Source of the DNA: Symsagittifera roscoffensis
Taxonomy: Eukaryota > Xenacoelomorpha > Acoela > Convolutidae
Length of the DNA stretch: 64,000 nt
NCBI RefSeq assembly: GCF_963678635.1
Contig: NC_087067.1
Location: 44,707,629 to 44,771,628, forward strand
Direction: 5' to 3'
The translations under genes were made by a program, and so were the position numbers. Below the pieces are notes generated by a model. The model was not told where the DNA came from. It did no database searches and saw only the letters and a program-made list of their open reading frames with translations. Below are positions 42,511 to 55,800 of this stretch, one piece after another. Position 1 is the stretch's first letter. The number at the start of each line of letters is the position of its first letter.

Positions 42511-42546
42511 ATGGAAAATTTTAAGCAAAATATCCGACACAGGTAC

Positions 42547-42991
42547 CTTTATGTTTGAGTGAAATGTATCTCTCAATGCTGATAGCGACCAAATGCCATG
42601 ACGAAATACCAGTTAACGCATCCACTAAGTACCTTGGAGCCACAAAATGACACATGAACCACGTAAAGGGCCCTCTATCGGATATTTTTGACACGTCTCC
42701 CGCATAAAAGCACAAAATAACGCTCAAGCATGTCACCAAATCAACAATTGTCATCGAAATTATCAAAAGAAATTTCCCTTGTTTCCGCATTGAAGGCTTA
42801 AGAAGAATTGCCAGCGTCCACATATTGGTAATAAACCCTAGCAGCATTAGAAGCTTGCTAATAATGTAAAGGGTTTTGTAAAAAGGACCGCCTTCGAAAT
42901 TTTCATGCGAAGATATCCAAAAAAGTTTGTTCACGATTGTAACGGTCGGAACTTCGTACTTCAAATAAGAATGATGTTCGGAATCCGGCAT
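42547..42991 (-). CDS. Rhodopsin-like (class A) GPCR, exon with TM1-TM3
   Basis: On the - strand ATG at 42991 to donor AAAG|GTACCT at 42546. About 148 residues. TM1: ISKLLMLLGFITNMWTLAIL, with the conserved Asn. A basic loop (KPSMRKQGK) leads into TM2: LLIISMTIVDLVTCLSVILC, with the conserved Asp. TM3 holds the disulphide Cys in FTWFMCHF and ends SIERYISL, the E/DRY motif. The N-terminus before TM1 (about 37 residues) has no signal peptide, as is common. A pyrimidine tract and AG precede the ATG, so a 5'-UTR intron is possible. The ligand class cannot be called; the ERY end and long tail are seen in many orphan or peptide receptors. Confidence 0.85.
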
Positions 42992-45313
42992 CTCAACAAA
43001 GAAAAAAGTGGGTTTTGGTTTTTGACAGTAAACTTATCTTATTTATCAATAAGAAACCTGAATAAACCTAGCACCATGGTAAGGTAAATGTTTTCACTTT
43101 GATGTATTTTAAAAAATGGGTTTCTCAAACAAAGTAAACCTTGGGTGTAGAAATTATTTATAATTCAAATTTGCAACAAAAATACTTCATGAAGTGATTG
43201 GTATCGTTCTTGGTGTTAAATTGACAAACAGGTTGAAATTATTGTAAGCAAGTGGTAGTCTATTTATTGAATTTGGCATTCATAAATAGTTTCTCTAGAA
43301 AAGTCTTGTTGATTTTATTGACCGGTTTGAGATTTACTTTTTGCTAAATAGATCGATTAAGGATATTGAGAAATGTCTAATTTGATCGATGTTGGGTAAA
43401 TTATGACGAGAACCCAAGTTAAAAGATGAAAAATAATGTTAAAGTTTTTGGCGTGAGGTTTTGTTTCTATAGCCAAATAAAATTTTCAAAAGTTTCAGCG
43501 AAAAGTCTAAGAGCTACATTTAATTTTTTTTCGATAATTTTTCATCTTCTGCAACATATTTTGAGTCTACCGGGGTATTGGACTAATAATATATAATAAG
43601 CTTATAATAATAATAATATATAATATAACTAATAAGCTTAAAAATAAAAATTATTCAATTAAAAAACATACTGCGAAAATCCGCCTCCAAATCGCAAAAC
43701 TTTGAGGTCGGCACCAAGTTTTGATCATCCTAAAAATGCATAACGAGGCCAAACGGTGCAGATAAGGCGCACATATTTTTGCTTGTATGACTTTTGATTC
43801 CGAACACAAGTCTTTAAGCATCTTAAATTTGCAAGTGAGATCCACTTGCTGATTTTTTTTAGAAACTAGTAACCTAAATTTTGTCGGCACATAAAATAAG
43901 TCGCGACATCGGCAACGAGCTGGTATAGCAGTCTAATCAGTTCCTCAGTTTTCTCATGGATTTGGCAATTCTACAAGGATTCCGAATTTGCAGCTGCTAT
44001 GCTTTATCATCTATTTGTCTTTGGATTCCACAACAACAAGAAGATCCCAGAAAAAATAGCCCTTTGCGGAATACACGACTAAAAATTTCGCCAATTTTCT
44101 TGTGGAATCGCATTTCGACTTCAAAAAATGCAGATAGGCCCCATAGTTCGCAAATAAACGCAATCTCCTGTTTTCTCATTTTTCTATTATTTAAACCAAA
44201 AGATCTTCCTGTTGATGCGAGGTTCGCGCGAGTCCATATTTTGAGAGCTTTATTTTGAAAAGAACCCTAAAAACTGTGTTTGTAGTATTATTTTTTATAC
44301 TGTAATTGTAATAATAGAAACTTCTTTCATATGAACAAATGACTTAATGGAGCTGAGCTAAGCAACTGCTTTTAAACGCACAAGCCGACAAAAATTAGGC
44401 TACTATTTTGCATGTAGAAGATGCACAAACCCCTAGTATTTACCAATAGAATACTGATAAAGTTCAAAATTTGACGGAGGACATAGATGGCAAATTTTAA
44501 ATCGGCACACTAAAGTAAGTTTTAAGATTTAATGATCACAAGTTTTTCCAGCATGCCCCAACTCAACTAAATGTTTGGCTCGGTAAGTTTCTTGAAATAA
44601 TCATTTCATGTCAAGAAAAAGACAAAATTCAGAAAGATCGTCAGTCAAATTTCCGACACAAACCGATTGCTATCAAAGTTACCCTTTTCATTAGCCTCAA
44701 ATTACCAAAAATCACAAATCATAGATATGCATTCGAAAAGGCCGACTGTTTAGTTTGCATGCCTCAAAAGAATCTGAACCAGCTAACCCATATTGCTTGA
44801 GAAAAGTCAACAAAAACATCAGGGAACGGTTGGTTATGAAAAAAGAATTATGATTTACCACAACAGAATAACAGAATCTACAGAGCCTATATCAAGTTTT
44901 CACAACGGAATTTTGCGAACACTTTCATACTATAAGAAAAAACTCGAAAATTTGCAAAAAAGAACAAAACAATTTCTTGAAAGATTCTCAAAGATTGAAT
45001 AGGTAGAACAAAATTCCAAAAATTATATAAAGTCGACTGATATAAACTCAAAAAAGCAGTCGTTGGAGAAAAATCTTCAAAAAGCCAAAAATATCTCATA
45101 TGCATAAACAAAACACCAACAAAACTAATTACAACCAAAAACAAAAATGACAAGTCAACCAACAAAATTGAAAAAAGTGAACCGTTGAATAACTACTTTG
45201 TCGACTTCCTTCGGCACAAAATCAAGTTGAAATTAAGTTCGAACCAATTGAAATTTAAAAAAATCACAGTCGATCAGCGTCCAATCAGCGAAATATTGAG
45301 GCAATAAAATGTT
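42992..45313. other. Region upstream of the GPCR, no gene supported
   Basis: It has an (AT)-rich microsatellite near 43588-43640 and motif-free frames at 43651-43890 (-) and 43956-44258 (+). The GPCR promoter would lie here, but no promoter element is recognisable. Confidence 0.45.
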
Positions 45314-45652
45314 AACAAGACTGCTCGTATCAGGGCGAAGCCCTGAGTGTTCCGACTGCCTCTTAAGGTTTATGGAGCAGCAGTAATAACATAAAAAAAT
45401 TAAATGAAACAAAATGAAATGATTTTTTTTTCTAAAATTTGAAATTTTTTATGAAAATCATCCCCCCACATGCCATATAAAGAATAAAAAGATAGATTTC
45501 GTTCCTTGTAACAAATCAATTATGGCAAATAAGCTTCGTTCAAGCAATTTGGAAAGATTTCTAACACGGATTAAATCTCCGCTTACGCATTAATAGCGCG
45601 AAATTTATCGCGCGTTAATTGTCCCAAATTGGCCAAAATGGCAATTTTTAAG
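45314..45652 (-). mobile_element. Family A repeat, copy A10 (5' part lost)
   Basis: In + orientation it starts AACAAGACTGCTCGTATCAG with hairpin CAGGGC-GAA-GCCCTG. The match stops after GGCAATTTTTAAGCCC near 45652, where retroelement sequence begins. Confidence 0.75.
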
Positions 45653-45736
45653 CCCATGCTAGTTGTTAATGACCCAGCGGCTTTCAATGCTGCTGGTTTT
45701 TCAAAAAGGCTTCAATTAGTCATATTTTATAAACTC

Positions 45737-46596
45737 TTTTGTAGAATGAAGGGTAAATTACTTGAAAATCAACAAGACCTTCCGCAAAAGTTCAGCTTCT
45801 TCTTTTCCTTGAACATTTTTACGAGCTGAACAATCAATAGGACGTGCATAACTTGCAGTTCTGTACCTGAACTTCGCTAAAGCATTCGATACTGTACCTC
45901 TTGACATCCTTCTCAACATGAGTAAAACAATTGGCGTCAGTGGAAAACTTCTATTTATCTTACTCTTTAAACTCTCTAAGAGAAAGCAATGGAAAAAAAA
46001 TCTAAAACTGCAGCTCAGTTGAGAGAGAAGTTACCGTTGCAGTTCAACAAGGGTTAATTTTAAAAGGATTGCTTTTTCTGTTGTTCATCAGCAATCTTCA
46101 AAAATTTCTGAACTTAAAAAGCTTCGGATAAGCCAATAATTTTAAAGCTAATTTACTAATTCAAAAACCGCTGGATAAATCAGCAATGAAAACTGGAACC
46201 TGGCTAAAGCCAAAAAAATGCAAACTAATTTCGAAAAAATCAATTCTCCTCAGCGCCAGAAGGTAATCTAAAAGCAATTCTTTTGATCAAATGGCCTGCC
46301 TGAGTAAAGTCTCAGCTTGACCTTGGATTGATTTACTAGAAAGCATACCTGTAAACAAAACTGTTTGCAACGAACAAGAGAATCAGCGCTTTATTTCAAA
46401 TCAAATGGAGCCTCACAAAAAAATTCTGTTCTACCATCAAGTAAAACGCGTACACAGGATATGCTGTATTCATAGTAACTCTTTGGTAGAGCTAAAATGG
46501 AACAACTTGAAAGGGTTCAAAGTCTTGCAAAAGGTCTTCTTTATTTCTAAGTAAAATTTATTCGGAAAGACTGAGAGAAATCTCAAACTTTTCCCT
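45737..46596 (+). pseudogene. LINE-A reverse transcriptase fragment, copy 1
   Basis: It contains FAKAFDTVPLDILLNMS, the RT motif A region of a non-LTR retrotransposon, then a decayed QQG motif and a C-terminal part. Stops and frameshifts throughout. It is highly similar to 52002-52832. In this copy the VQQGLMLKELL block is degraded. Confidence 0.75.
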
Positions 46597-46675
46597 CAGC
46601 CTATACATCGAAAGTACACGATATTTTTTTATTACTAGCCATAATCAAAGCCAATACGACGTAAAGCAAATTCTA

Positions 46676-47241
46676 ACTAGGATAGCCAATTACTGTGCAA
46701 GTAGCACAGAATGCTCCAAGCATATTATTTAGAAAACCGCGGTTTACGAAGTTTTTTTTCTCCAAATTAGTGTAGATTATCTGCTTGTTGTGATGAAAGG
46801 ATATGACGTAAAAATGTAGTTCAGGTATATTAGATAATCATAGTATATAGCCAAAATGGACTAAAAATTTTGTAGAAAAATGACAAGAAAAACTAATTTT
46901 TTTTTGAAGTTTATGGTTCTCAAAATGCAGCTAAAAAACTCAAACAAACAGTTTTACTTGCTAAAAGTTAAGTCTTAAGGTTTTAAATCAGGCGTAACTC
47001 AGCTGTTGTAAGGCGCCTCGCTTGCTCTGTTTGCTCGAATTAAGGCGAAAAATCAAAGTTTTCAAACCGGTTTTTCTCGACACTAGAAAAAAAATTGTGA
47101 GAATTTTTTTAAATGTGGTTCGAATCACGAAGAGCTTCAAAATGATATATCACTCAACCCAGTCCAATGATTATTTGTTTTACCTGATTTTGTGTGAGAA
47201 AAAAACACTCCAGAATACAAAGTTCCTACTCGAAACAACAT
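46676..47241 (-). mobile_element. Family B repeat, copy B3
   Basis: On the - strand it starts TGTTTCGAGTAGGAACTTTG, carries ATAATCATTGGACTGGGTT and AGTGATATATCATTTTG, and ends GGAGCATTC, TGTGC-TACT-TGCACA and GGCTATCCTAGTT. The 566-bp length is close to B2. Confidence 0.65.
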
Positions 47242-47610
47242 GATTTGAAGGCTGCTGGGTTACTCGACAATCAGTCAGGGGCGAATTTGAATTTTGAAAA
47301 AGCAGATTACGAAAAAGAGACGACAATTTTCACAGGCTAATTATTCTACAGCTGTTTTATTGCACCGGTCCTACTTTCAATTTGAGACAAAACAATAGTA
47401 CCTTGACTTCTATGTATAAAAAAATTTCTGAGAAATATTACAATGAGAGATAGAGAAAAACGTAAACTTTATAAATGCACAGAAATTTGATTTTTATACA
47501 TTATAGAAAAATACAATTGATTAAAAAAGGTTAAAATATAAATGACAATTTATTTGGTAGAAATCCGATTGAAAATCCATGCGGATTTGCAATCGGAATC
47601 CGCGTAGATT

Positions 47611-50600
47611 CCGATTCCACCTTGATTAATGAAGTTTTGAATCAAATTGATTGGAAAGATGAAAACAATGTTGCGTCTGTCCGAAGACTTGGTAAATCAT
47701 CCAAACCTGATAGTATTGAAAGACGCCTTTCTCGCCCTCTTTTTATAACATCAAATACACATCATTTCATTGATAAGTGCTTTGCGCGAAGTCACAAACT
47801 CCAGTCGTTTAAATTTCCGGTATATAACAAAAAACATTTTTCTTCAGCTAAACGTGAATTAAAAAAAAACATTCTTGCCAAAAGATATGATATGAATACA
47901 AATGAATCCAAAAACAGAAATGATTTTCGTATTAAAAACTTCAGCTATTCTTTAAAAAAAATTGGTGAAAATGGATTGACTACTTGAAACAAACTGGTTA
48001 CTGTTTAATTGCCAATCTTTTTGTGTCCTAGAACGACGCCAATATTTACTCAAATGTATCCACTCAAATTATATTTTCCTTTGTTTTGTTACCGGAACCT
48101 GGCTTTCCGATGAAACCAATGATTCAGAGGTTTTTCTTGGTGTACCAATCAAAGTGCTATTTAGATCTGACCAAGCTTATGGTGAACATAGTGGGTTTAT
48201 TATAGTTTATCGTATTTTGTCCAATTTTACAATATTAGACTAATCAATCGCTTGTAATTCTTTAAGCATTGCATGTGCTCTAATAAGCACTTCGTATAAA
48301 AACTTCTGCGCTTTAGTTTATATTTCACCTTCATCTTCTATTTACCGAAACAATAGTCTACCAGATTGCTCATGTATCAAAGACTAGGAAAAAATTCGAA
48401 CGGTTTGCTCTATCACACGGGCAAATTTCATATAATATTCATCATCTAGGTGATTTCAATATGTCTGCTACAAATTGGGAATTATTTTCTTCAAACAGTT
48501 CCAAATCAACTTTTTTGGAAAGTACATCTGACATGGGGTTAAATCAATTCATAAATGTACCTAATCATGTTGAAGGAAATAAATACCTTTGATATTATTT
48601 TCGCCAACACCGATAAACTGTCTTTTTCAATCGAAAACTTAGAGATATCGGACCATTTTCCTTTTAACTTTCAATCATCTCTAGACTAATCTCCAGATGA
48701 AGTAAATATTTCAAAGTCTTCTTTTTCCCACATTGTCTTCAATATGTTTCTAGGATTTTGGTTTGAGTTTTTAAACTTATGTCTCCCACCTGGAAATGAT
48801 TTAACTTCACATTGGTACAGTCATCTTCTCCATGCTTTATCAAACTCGGCTGACTCTAAACGTAGAAAACGTCTAGATACTCCTAACTATTAATATTACT
48901 CCTCTCACACTATGCAATTAATAAATTGTAGAAACACAAAGAAGCGCAAGTTAGAGAAGCATTGGTCTTTACGTTTGACACTAAAACATCATGATTTGAG
49001 CCACCAGTTATCAGAATCGATAGATCATGACAAATGTTTATTGGTAGATAAAATCAAACTTTCAGATTCTAAAAACTGTTTTCAAATGCTTGGTTCAATC
49101 AAGAAAACTAAAATGTTCTGGGAAAAAAAAACAGCAACCTCGGATATCGAGACAGCTGAATTTTTCAACAATTTTTTTTTGGATCAGTTTTTGCTCCTAA
49201 AATGGATTTTCAATTACTTGACATTTGAAAAAACAAAAAAACTTGAAAACATTTCTTGCTAATTTCTGAACTTGAGCAGTTTTTTTGTCTTGTGATGATA
49301 ATTCATTAATAGGCTCTGACCACAATCCATCATTGGTGTTACATCAATGCTCTTCCATAGTTGCACCCGCAGTTTATGCATTATTCAATTCTGTATTCAA
49401 AGTAACACATGTCCTTCTATATGGAAATTATCTTACGTTACACTTTTGCACAAATCCGGTTCAACCAGCAACATGGCGAATTACAGACCAATAAAAACTT
49501 TGCCTAAACTATCAGTGCTATTTGAACGTGTTTTATTTGATTTCATATACCCAGAAATAAATTTATTGATAAACGAAAAACAACATAGCTTCATGAAAAA
49601 CAGAAGCACAACTACTCAATTACTGGCTTTTTTAGGTGCAATATTTAACTGTAAAGATGAAAAAATTCTCTGTTCATCTGTTTATTTTGATTTTCATTCA
49701 ATTCAGTTCGCAATCATTTACTTTTGCGAAAACTCCGTCTACTTGGTTTTGTTACCAAAATCATTATTTTAAATATCCGATTATCTCCCATACCGTTATC
49801 AATCTGTTAGAATAAACGATACTTTTTTCAAGCCCTATCAAAGTAACTTCAGGTGTTCCTCAAGTAAATGTTTTGGGTCCTCTTTTTTTCATTTTATTGA
49901 TAAATGATTTTCCGGACTGCGTGATGAACGGTATATTTTCGCATACTGCAATGACATGAAGTTATAACCAACTACCACAAGTCCCATTTTAATCCAGAAT
50001 GACATTTATAGTCTCTCAACTGTTACACAATTAAATAGTCTTCATTTTCACTCTTCAAAGTCGAAGATACTATCTTTTGGATCAACTCATGATACATCAG
50101 TTTTTTTTTGAATGGAACAATCGTTGAGCAAATTGATGATATCAAAAATTTTGAAATGTTAATATCCAATAAGTTAAACTGGTCAAATCACGTTGATAAA
50201 GAAATTGCAAAATAATCGAAAGTGAGTAACTTCAATCGCAGAAGTGTGCCATATCAAATTTTTGTTAGTCGCAAAAAACTTTCAGGCCAATCATTGATAT
50301 TGTCTGTTTTATTTTACTGTTCCCCTGTTTGGTCGACATTTTGATTTCTGGTTTACGCAAAATGGAATGTTTTCAGCTGAAAGTAGTCCATTCGATTTAC
50401 GAATGTGATGATTACAACACCGCTTTATTTTATACTATTTTTCACTTATTAGTTTTCAGGTTGCTCGAACAGATCTCGTTTTCCTATGGAAAATTGTAAA
50501 TAAGAAAAAAAGAAACGTCCAAATTTCCTCGTCTCAAATCCGGGTTTTTTGCAACATGATAAAGTGAAAACAATCTTTTCGACATCCAACATTATCACAA

Positions 50601-50986
50601 ATTCAAATCAGACAACAACTCTTTGTTCGCGCACCTAGACTAGCCAACTATTTGTTATCTCCTTATGTGATAAATTTTGAAAGCCCCTTTTCCTAATTTA
50701 TACATTCATTGGACTTTTTCATTAAGACTCATGAACCTTTTTTGTAAATTGTAAGTGTTCTATCTGCCGATCCTAAGTCATTCTTTATATTGTAAGGTAC
50801 TTTTTATTTTTTTTCTGTTTAATTTATTCAAACTAGGTGTTAAGTTTATTGTTGTACTTCCTATTTACATGAAATGGAGTCTCTTACTACTACCAGTACT
50901 GCTACTACTACTAAAAATAAATTTAATTGAATATAAAGTTTTTTTTTTGTAATTGTATATGAATGGAAGTTTCCTTGTTACTAAAT
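47611..50986 (+). pseudogene. LINE-B copy 1 (ORF1 end, endonuclease, RT), decayed
   Basis: ORF1 tail at 47622-47987 (VRRLGKSSKPDSIERRLSRP) ends TTGA. Endonuclease at about 48080-48660 shows VTGTWLSDE (the catalytic Glu is Gly), HLGDFNMSATNW and ISDHFPF. RT at about 49347-49960 shows NYRPIKTLPKLSVLFERVL, STTTQLL and a decayed active site (AYCNDMK in place of FADD). The 3' region has a TAC/CTA-rich microsatellite at 50885-50915. Several stops and frameshifts make it non-functional. This resembles CR1/L2-like ORF organisation, a family-level inference. Confidence 0.75.
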
Positions 50987-51387
50987 TGTGAAGAACATAG
51001 TTTAAACTAGTTTCGCAAAATTCATTGCTAATTTATGATGTCTCTGAACTGTCAACGCATTAAATAGCTTTGACAAATATGCAAACGCCTTGACAGGGGG
51101 AGAAAACTTCACTTTATATGGTGTCAGAAAAAGCTGTCAAAAGGTGCGAAAATCAGTAAATCTGGGTAAAAACTCGGGTTAAGAATAGAAACGGGTCGAT
51201 CAGTTCGTTTATAAACCCTTCCCTGATAATCCCTTTCAATAATAAACTCCTGCAATTATCACATAAGTCTGCGGGACAAACATTGAATATAAATACTAAA
51301 GCAGTTGAAGATATTTCGAATTTTCAATTCAACTTATACTCAATCCTTGTTTCTTTTCGAGAAAGAACGGGTTGGGCTGATCCTACA
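50987..51387 (+). repeat. LTR of the second Gypsy-like element, copy 1
   Basis: It begins TGTGAAGAACATAG and ends ATCCTACA. G and TGGCGACAGAG, a primer-binding-like site, follow at 51388-51399. 401 bp; relative to copy 2 it lacks about 40 bp near 51165. Only one LTR per unit is present in the window, so this call rests on the ends and the gag that follows. Confidence 0.55.
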
Positions 51388-52003
51388 GTGGCGACAGAGA
51401 AAACAATAAGAGTCAGGAAGAACAAGTGAGTTTCAAAAAAAATTTAGAAGTGATCAAAGTCAACCAGGAAAATTCGACTAAAAAGCGATCGACCTTGAAA
51501 TTTTTCCGCTGATTTGAGTAGTAATTTGTCAATGAATCTTGTAAAATCAGAAGTAATTGAACCGAATTCAACGGAAAGGTAAAGACAACCAAGTTGGATA
51601 AACAAACTTTTTGAGATAAAGCGGATAAACTGTAGTTGGAGGGACACAAAAACCTTAGTTTAAGATGAAAATAGCGGGTAAGACCTAAAGAAACTCCAAC
51701 TACAGGGATAACTTGATAAATAATTAATAAGGGTGGATTTAAGTATGGCATTGGCAAGTTTGCTATCCAAGATGTTATTGCTGGAGGCATTCACCGGTTC
51801 TAAGGACTTTGAAAGCTTCTTAACAATTTGAGCTATTAGCCGGAATGCAAACTTGGAAACGTACTGTAATTAGAACTGGAACTGATGAACGGCCGCATTA
51901 TTTCGCGTTAAGATTGCAGAAATCTGAAATCGAGTTTTACCGTACCCTTCCAAAGGAACCAGAAATAGCTATGATGAGACCTTTAAACCTTTTTGAAGAC
52001 ATT
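51388..52003 (+). pseudogene. 5' leader and gag start of the second Gypsy-like element, copy 1
   Basis: After the leader, ATG at 51744 begins the gag found in copy 2 (LPEAFTGSKDFESFL). A frameshift breaks it at about 51824. The match to copy 2 stops at 52003, where LINE-A copy 2 begins. Confidence 0.65.
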
Positions 52004-52832
52004 TTGTAGAATGAAGGGTAAATTACTTGAAAATCAACAAGAGCTTCTGCAACAGTTCAGCTTCTTCTTTTCCTTGAACATTTTTACGAGCTGTACAATC
52101 AATAGGTCGTGCATAACTTGCAGTTCTGTATTTGAATTTCGCTAAAGCATTCGATACTGTACCTCTTGACATCCTTCTCAACATGAGTAAAACAATTGGC
52201 GTCAGTGGAAAACTTCTATTTATCTTACTCTTACAACTCTCTAAGAGAAAGCGATGGGAAAAAATTAAATACTGCGGCTCAGTTGAGAGAGAGATTACCG
52301 TTGCAGTTCAGCAAGGGTTAATGTTAAAAGAATTGCTTTTTCTGTTGTTCATCAGCAATCTACAAAAAGTTCTGAACATAAAAAACTTTGGATAACCCAA
52401 TAATTTGAAAGCTAATTTATTAATTCAAAAGTCGCTGGATAAATGAACAATGTAACACTGGAACGTGGCTAAAGCCAAAAAAATGCAAACAAATTTCAAA
52501 AAAATCAATTCTCCTCAGCGCCAGAAGGTAATCTAAAAGCAACTCTTTTTCTCAAATGGCCTGCTTACCTCGGACGGATTTACCAGAAAGCATACCTGTA
52601 GAGATAACTGTTCGTACCGAACTAGAAAATCAGCGTTTTATTTCAAATCAAAGAAAGCCTCACCTAGAAATGCTGTTCTACCATCAAGTAAAACGCGTGC
52701 ACAGGATATGTCGTACCCAGAGTAACTCTTTCGTAGAGCTAATATGGAACAATTTTCAAAATCTTGCATAAGGTATTCTTGTGTCAAGTAAAATTTATTC
52801 GGAAAGACTGATAGAAATTTCAAACTTTTCCC
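52002..52832 (+). pseudogene. LINE-A reverse transcriptase fragment, copy 2
   Basis: Open part 52132-52395 contains FAKAFDTVPLDILLNMS and VAVQQGLMLKELLFLLFI, RT motifs A and B of a non-LTR element. A downstream frame at 52556-52771 resembles the C-terminal LINE region (HQVKRVHRICRTQ). It is highly similar to 45737-46596 but better preserved. Flanked by gag on the left and ORF1 of LINE-B on the right. Confidence 0.75.
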
Positions 52833-52834
52833 TG

Positions 52835-55800
52835 AAACGTGAATTAAAAAAAAACATTCTTGCCAAAAGATATGATATGAATACAAATGAATCCAAAAAC
52901 AGAAATGATTTTCGTATTAAAAACTTCAACTATTCTTTAAAAAAAATTGGTGAAAATGGATTGACTACTTGAAACAAACTGGTTACTGTTTAATTGCCAA
53001 TCTTTTTGTGTCCTAGAACGACGCCAATATTTACTCAAATGTATCCACTCAAATTATATTTTCCTTTGTTTTGTCACCGGAACCTGGCTTTCCGATGAAA
53101 CCAATGATTCAGAAGTTTTTCTTGGTGTACCAATCAAAGTGCTATTTAGATCTGACCAAGCTTATGGTGAACATAGTGGGTTTATTATAGTTTATCGTAT
53201 TTTGTCCAATTTTACAATATTAGACTAATCAATCGCTTGTAATTCTTTAAGCATTGCATGTGCTCTAATAAGCACTTCGTATAAAAACTTCTGCGCTTTA
53301 GTTTATATTTCACCTTCATCTTCTATTTACCGAAACAATAGTCTACCAGATTGCTCATGTATCAAAGACTAGGAAAAAATTCGAACGGTTTGCTCTATCA
53401 CACGGGCAAATTTCATATAATATTCATCATCTAGGTGATTTCAATATGTCTGCTACAAATTGGGAATTATTTTCTTCAAACAGTTCCAAATCAACTTTTT
53501 TGGAAAATACATGTGACATGGGGTTAAATCAATTCATAAATGTACCTAATCATGTTGAAGGAAATAAATACCTTTGATATTATTTTCGCCAACACCGATA
53601 AACTGTCTTTTTCAATCGAAAACTTAGAGATATCGGACCATTTTCCTTTTAACTTTCAATCATCTCTAGACTAATCTCCAGATGAAGTAAATATTTCAAA
53701 GTCTTCTTTTTCCCACATTGTCTTCAATATGTTTCTAGGATTTTGGTTTGAGTTTTTAAACTTATGTCTCCCACCTGGAAATGATTTAACTTCACATTGG
53801 TACAGTCATCTTCTCCATGCTTTATCAAACTCGGCTGACTCTAAACGTAGAAAACGTCTAGATACTCCTAACTATTAATATTACTCCTCTCACACTATGC
53901 AATTAATAAATTGTAGAAACACAAAGAAGCGCAAGTTAGAGAAGCATTGGTCTTTACAATTGACACTAAAACATCATGATTTGAGCCACCAGTTATCAGA
54001 ATCGATAGATCATGACAAATGTTTATTGGTAGATAAAATCAAACTTTCAGATTCTAAAAACTGTTTTCAAATGCTTGGTTCAATCAAGAAAACTAAAATG
54101 TTCTGGGAAAAAAAACAGCAACCTCGGATATCGAGACAGCTGAATTTTTCAACAATTTTTTTTGGATCAGTTTTTGCTCCTAAAATGGATTTTCAATTAC
54201 TTGACATTTGAAAAAACAAAAAAACTTGAAAACATTTCTCGCTAATTTCTGAACTTGAGCAGTTTTTTTGTCTTGTGATGATAATTATTAATAGGCTCTG
54301 ACAAAAATCCATCATTGGTCTTACATCAATGCTCTTCCGTAGTTGCTCCCGCAGTTTATGCATTATTCAATTCTGTATTCAAAGTAACACATGTCCTTCT
54401 ATATGGACATTATCTTAGATTACACTTTTGCACACATCCGGTTCAACCAGCGACATGGCGAATTACAGACCAATAAAAACTTTGCCTAAACATTGCTATT
54501 TGAACGTGTTTAATTTGATTTCATATACCCAGAAATAAATTTAATGATAAATGAAAAACAACATAGCTTCATGAAAAACAGTAGCACAACTACTCAATTA
54601 CTGGCTTGTATAGGTGCAATAGATAACTGTAAAGATGAAAATATTCTCTGTTTATCTGTTTATTTTGTTTTTCATTCGATTCAGTTCGCAATCCTTTACT
54701 TTTGCGAATACTCCGTCTATTTGGTTTTATTACCAAAATCATTATGTTAAATATCCGATTATCTCTCATACCGTTATCAATCTGTTAGAATATACGATAC
54801 TTTTTCAAGCCCTATCAAAGTAACTTCAGGTGTTCCTCAAGTAAATGTTTTGGGTCCTCTTTTTTCATTTTATTGATAAATGATTGTCCGGACTGCGTGA
54901 TGAACGGTATATTTTCGCATACTGCAATGACATGAAGTTACAACCAACTACCACAAATCCCATTTTAATCCAGAACGACATTTATAGTCTCTCAACTGTT
55001 ACACAATTAAATAGTCTTCATTTTCACTCTTCAAAGTCGAAGATACTATCTTTTGGATCAACTCATGATACATCAGTTTTTTTTTGAATGGAACAATCGT
55101 TGAGCAAATTGATGATATCAAAAATTTTGAAATGTTAATATCCAATAAGTTAAACTGGTCAAATCACGTTGATAAACAAATTGCAAAATAATCGAAAGTG
55201 AGTAACTTCAATCGCAGAAGTGTGCCATATCAAATTTTTGTTAGTCGCAAAAAACTTTCAGGCCAATCATTGATATTGTCTGTTTTATTTTACTGTTCCC
55301 CTGTTTGGTCGACATTTTGATTTCTGGTTTACGCAAAATGGAATGTTTTGTGCTGAAAGTAGTCCATTCGATTTACGAATGTGATGATTACAACACCGCT
55401 TTAATTTATACTATTTTGCCAATTTTTGGTTTTCAGGTTGCTCGAACAGATCTCGTTTTCCTATGGAAAATTGTAAATAAGAAAAAAAGAAACGTCCAAA
55501 TTTCCTCAATTCAAATCCGGGTTTTTCACAACATGATAAAGTGAAAACAATCTTTTCGAAATCCAACATTATCACAAATTCAAATCAGACAACAACTTCT
55601 TTGTTTGCGCACCTAGACTAGCCAACTATTTGTTATCTCCTTATGTGATAAATTTTAAAAGCCCCTTTTCCTAATTTATACATTCATTGGACTTTTTCAT
55701 TAAGACTCATGAACCTTTTTTGTAAATTGTAAGTGTTCTATCTGCCGATCCTAAGTCATTCCTTATATTGTAAGGTACTTTTTATTTATTTTTTTGTTTA

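Noticed and set aside
42905-43087. + strand frame across the GPCR start
   Set aside because: Shadow of the TM1-3 exon, which has far better protein evidence.
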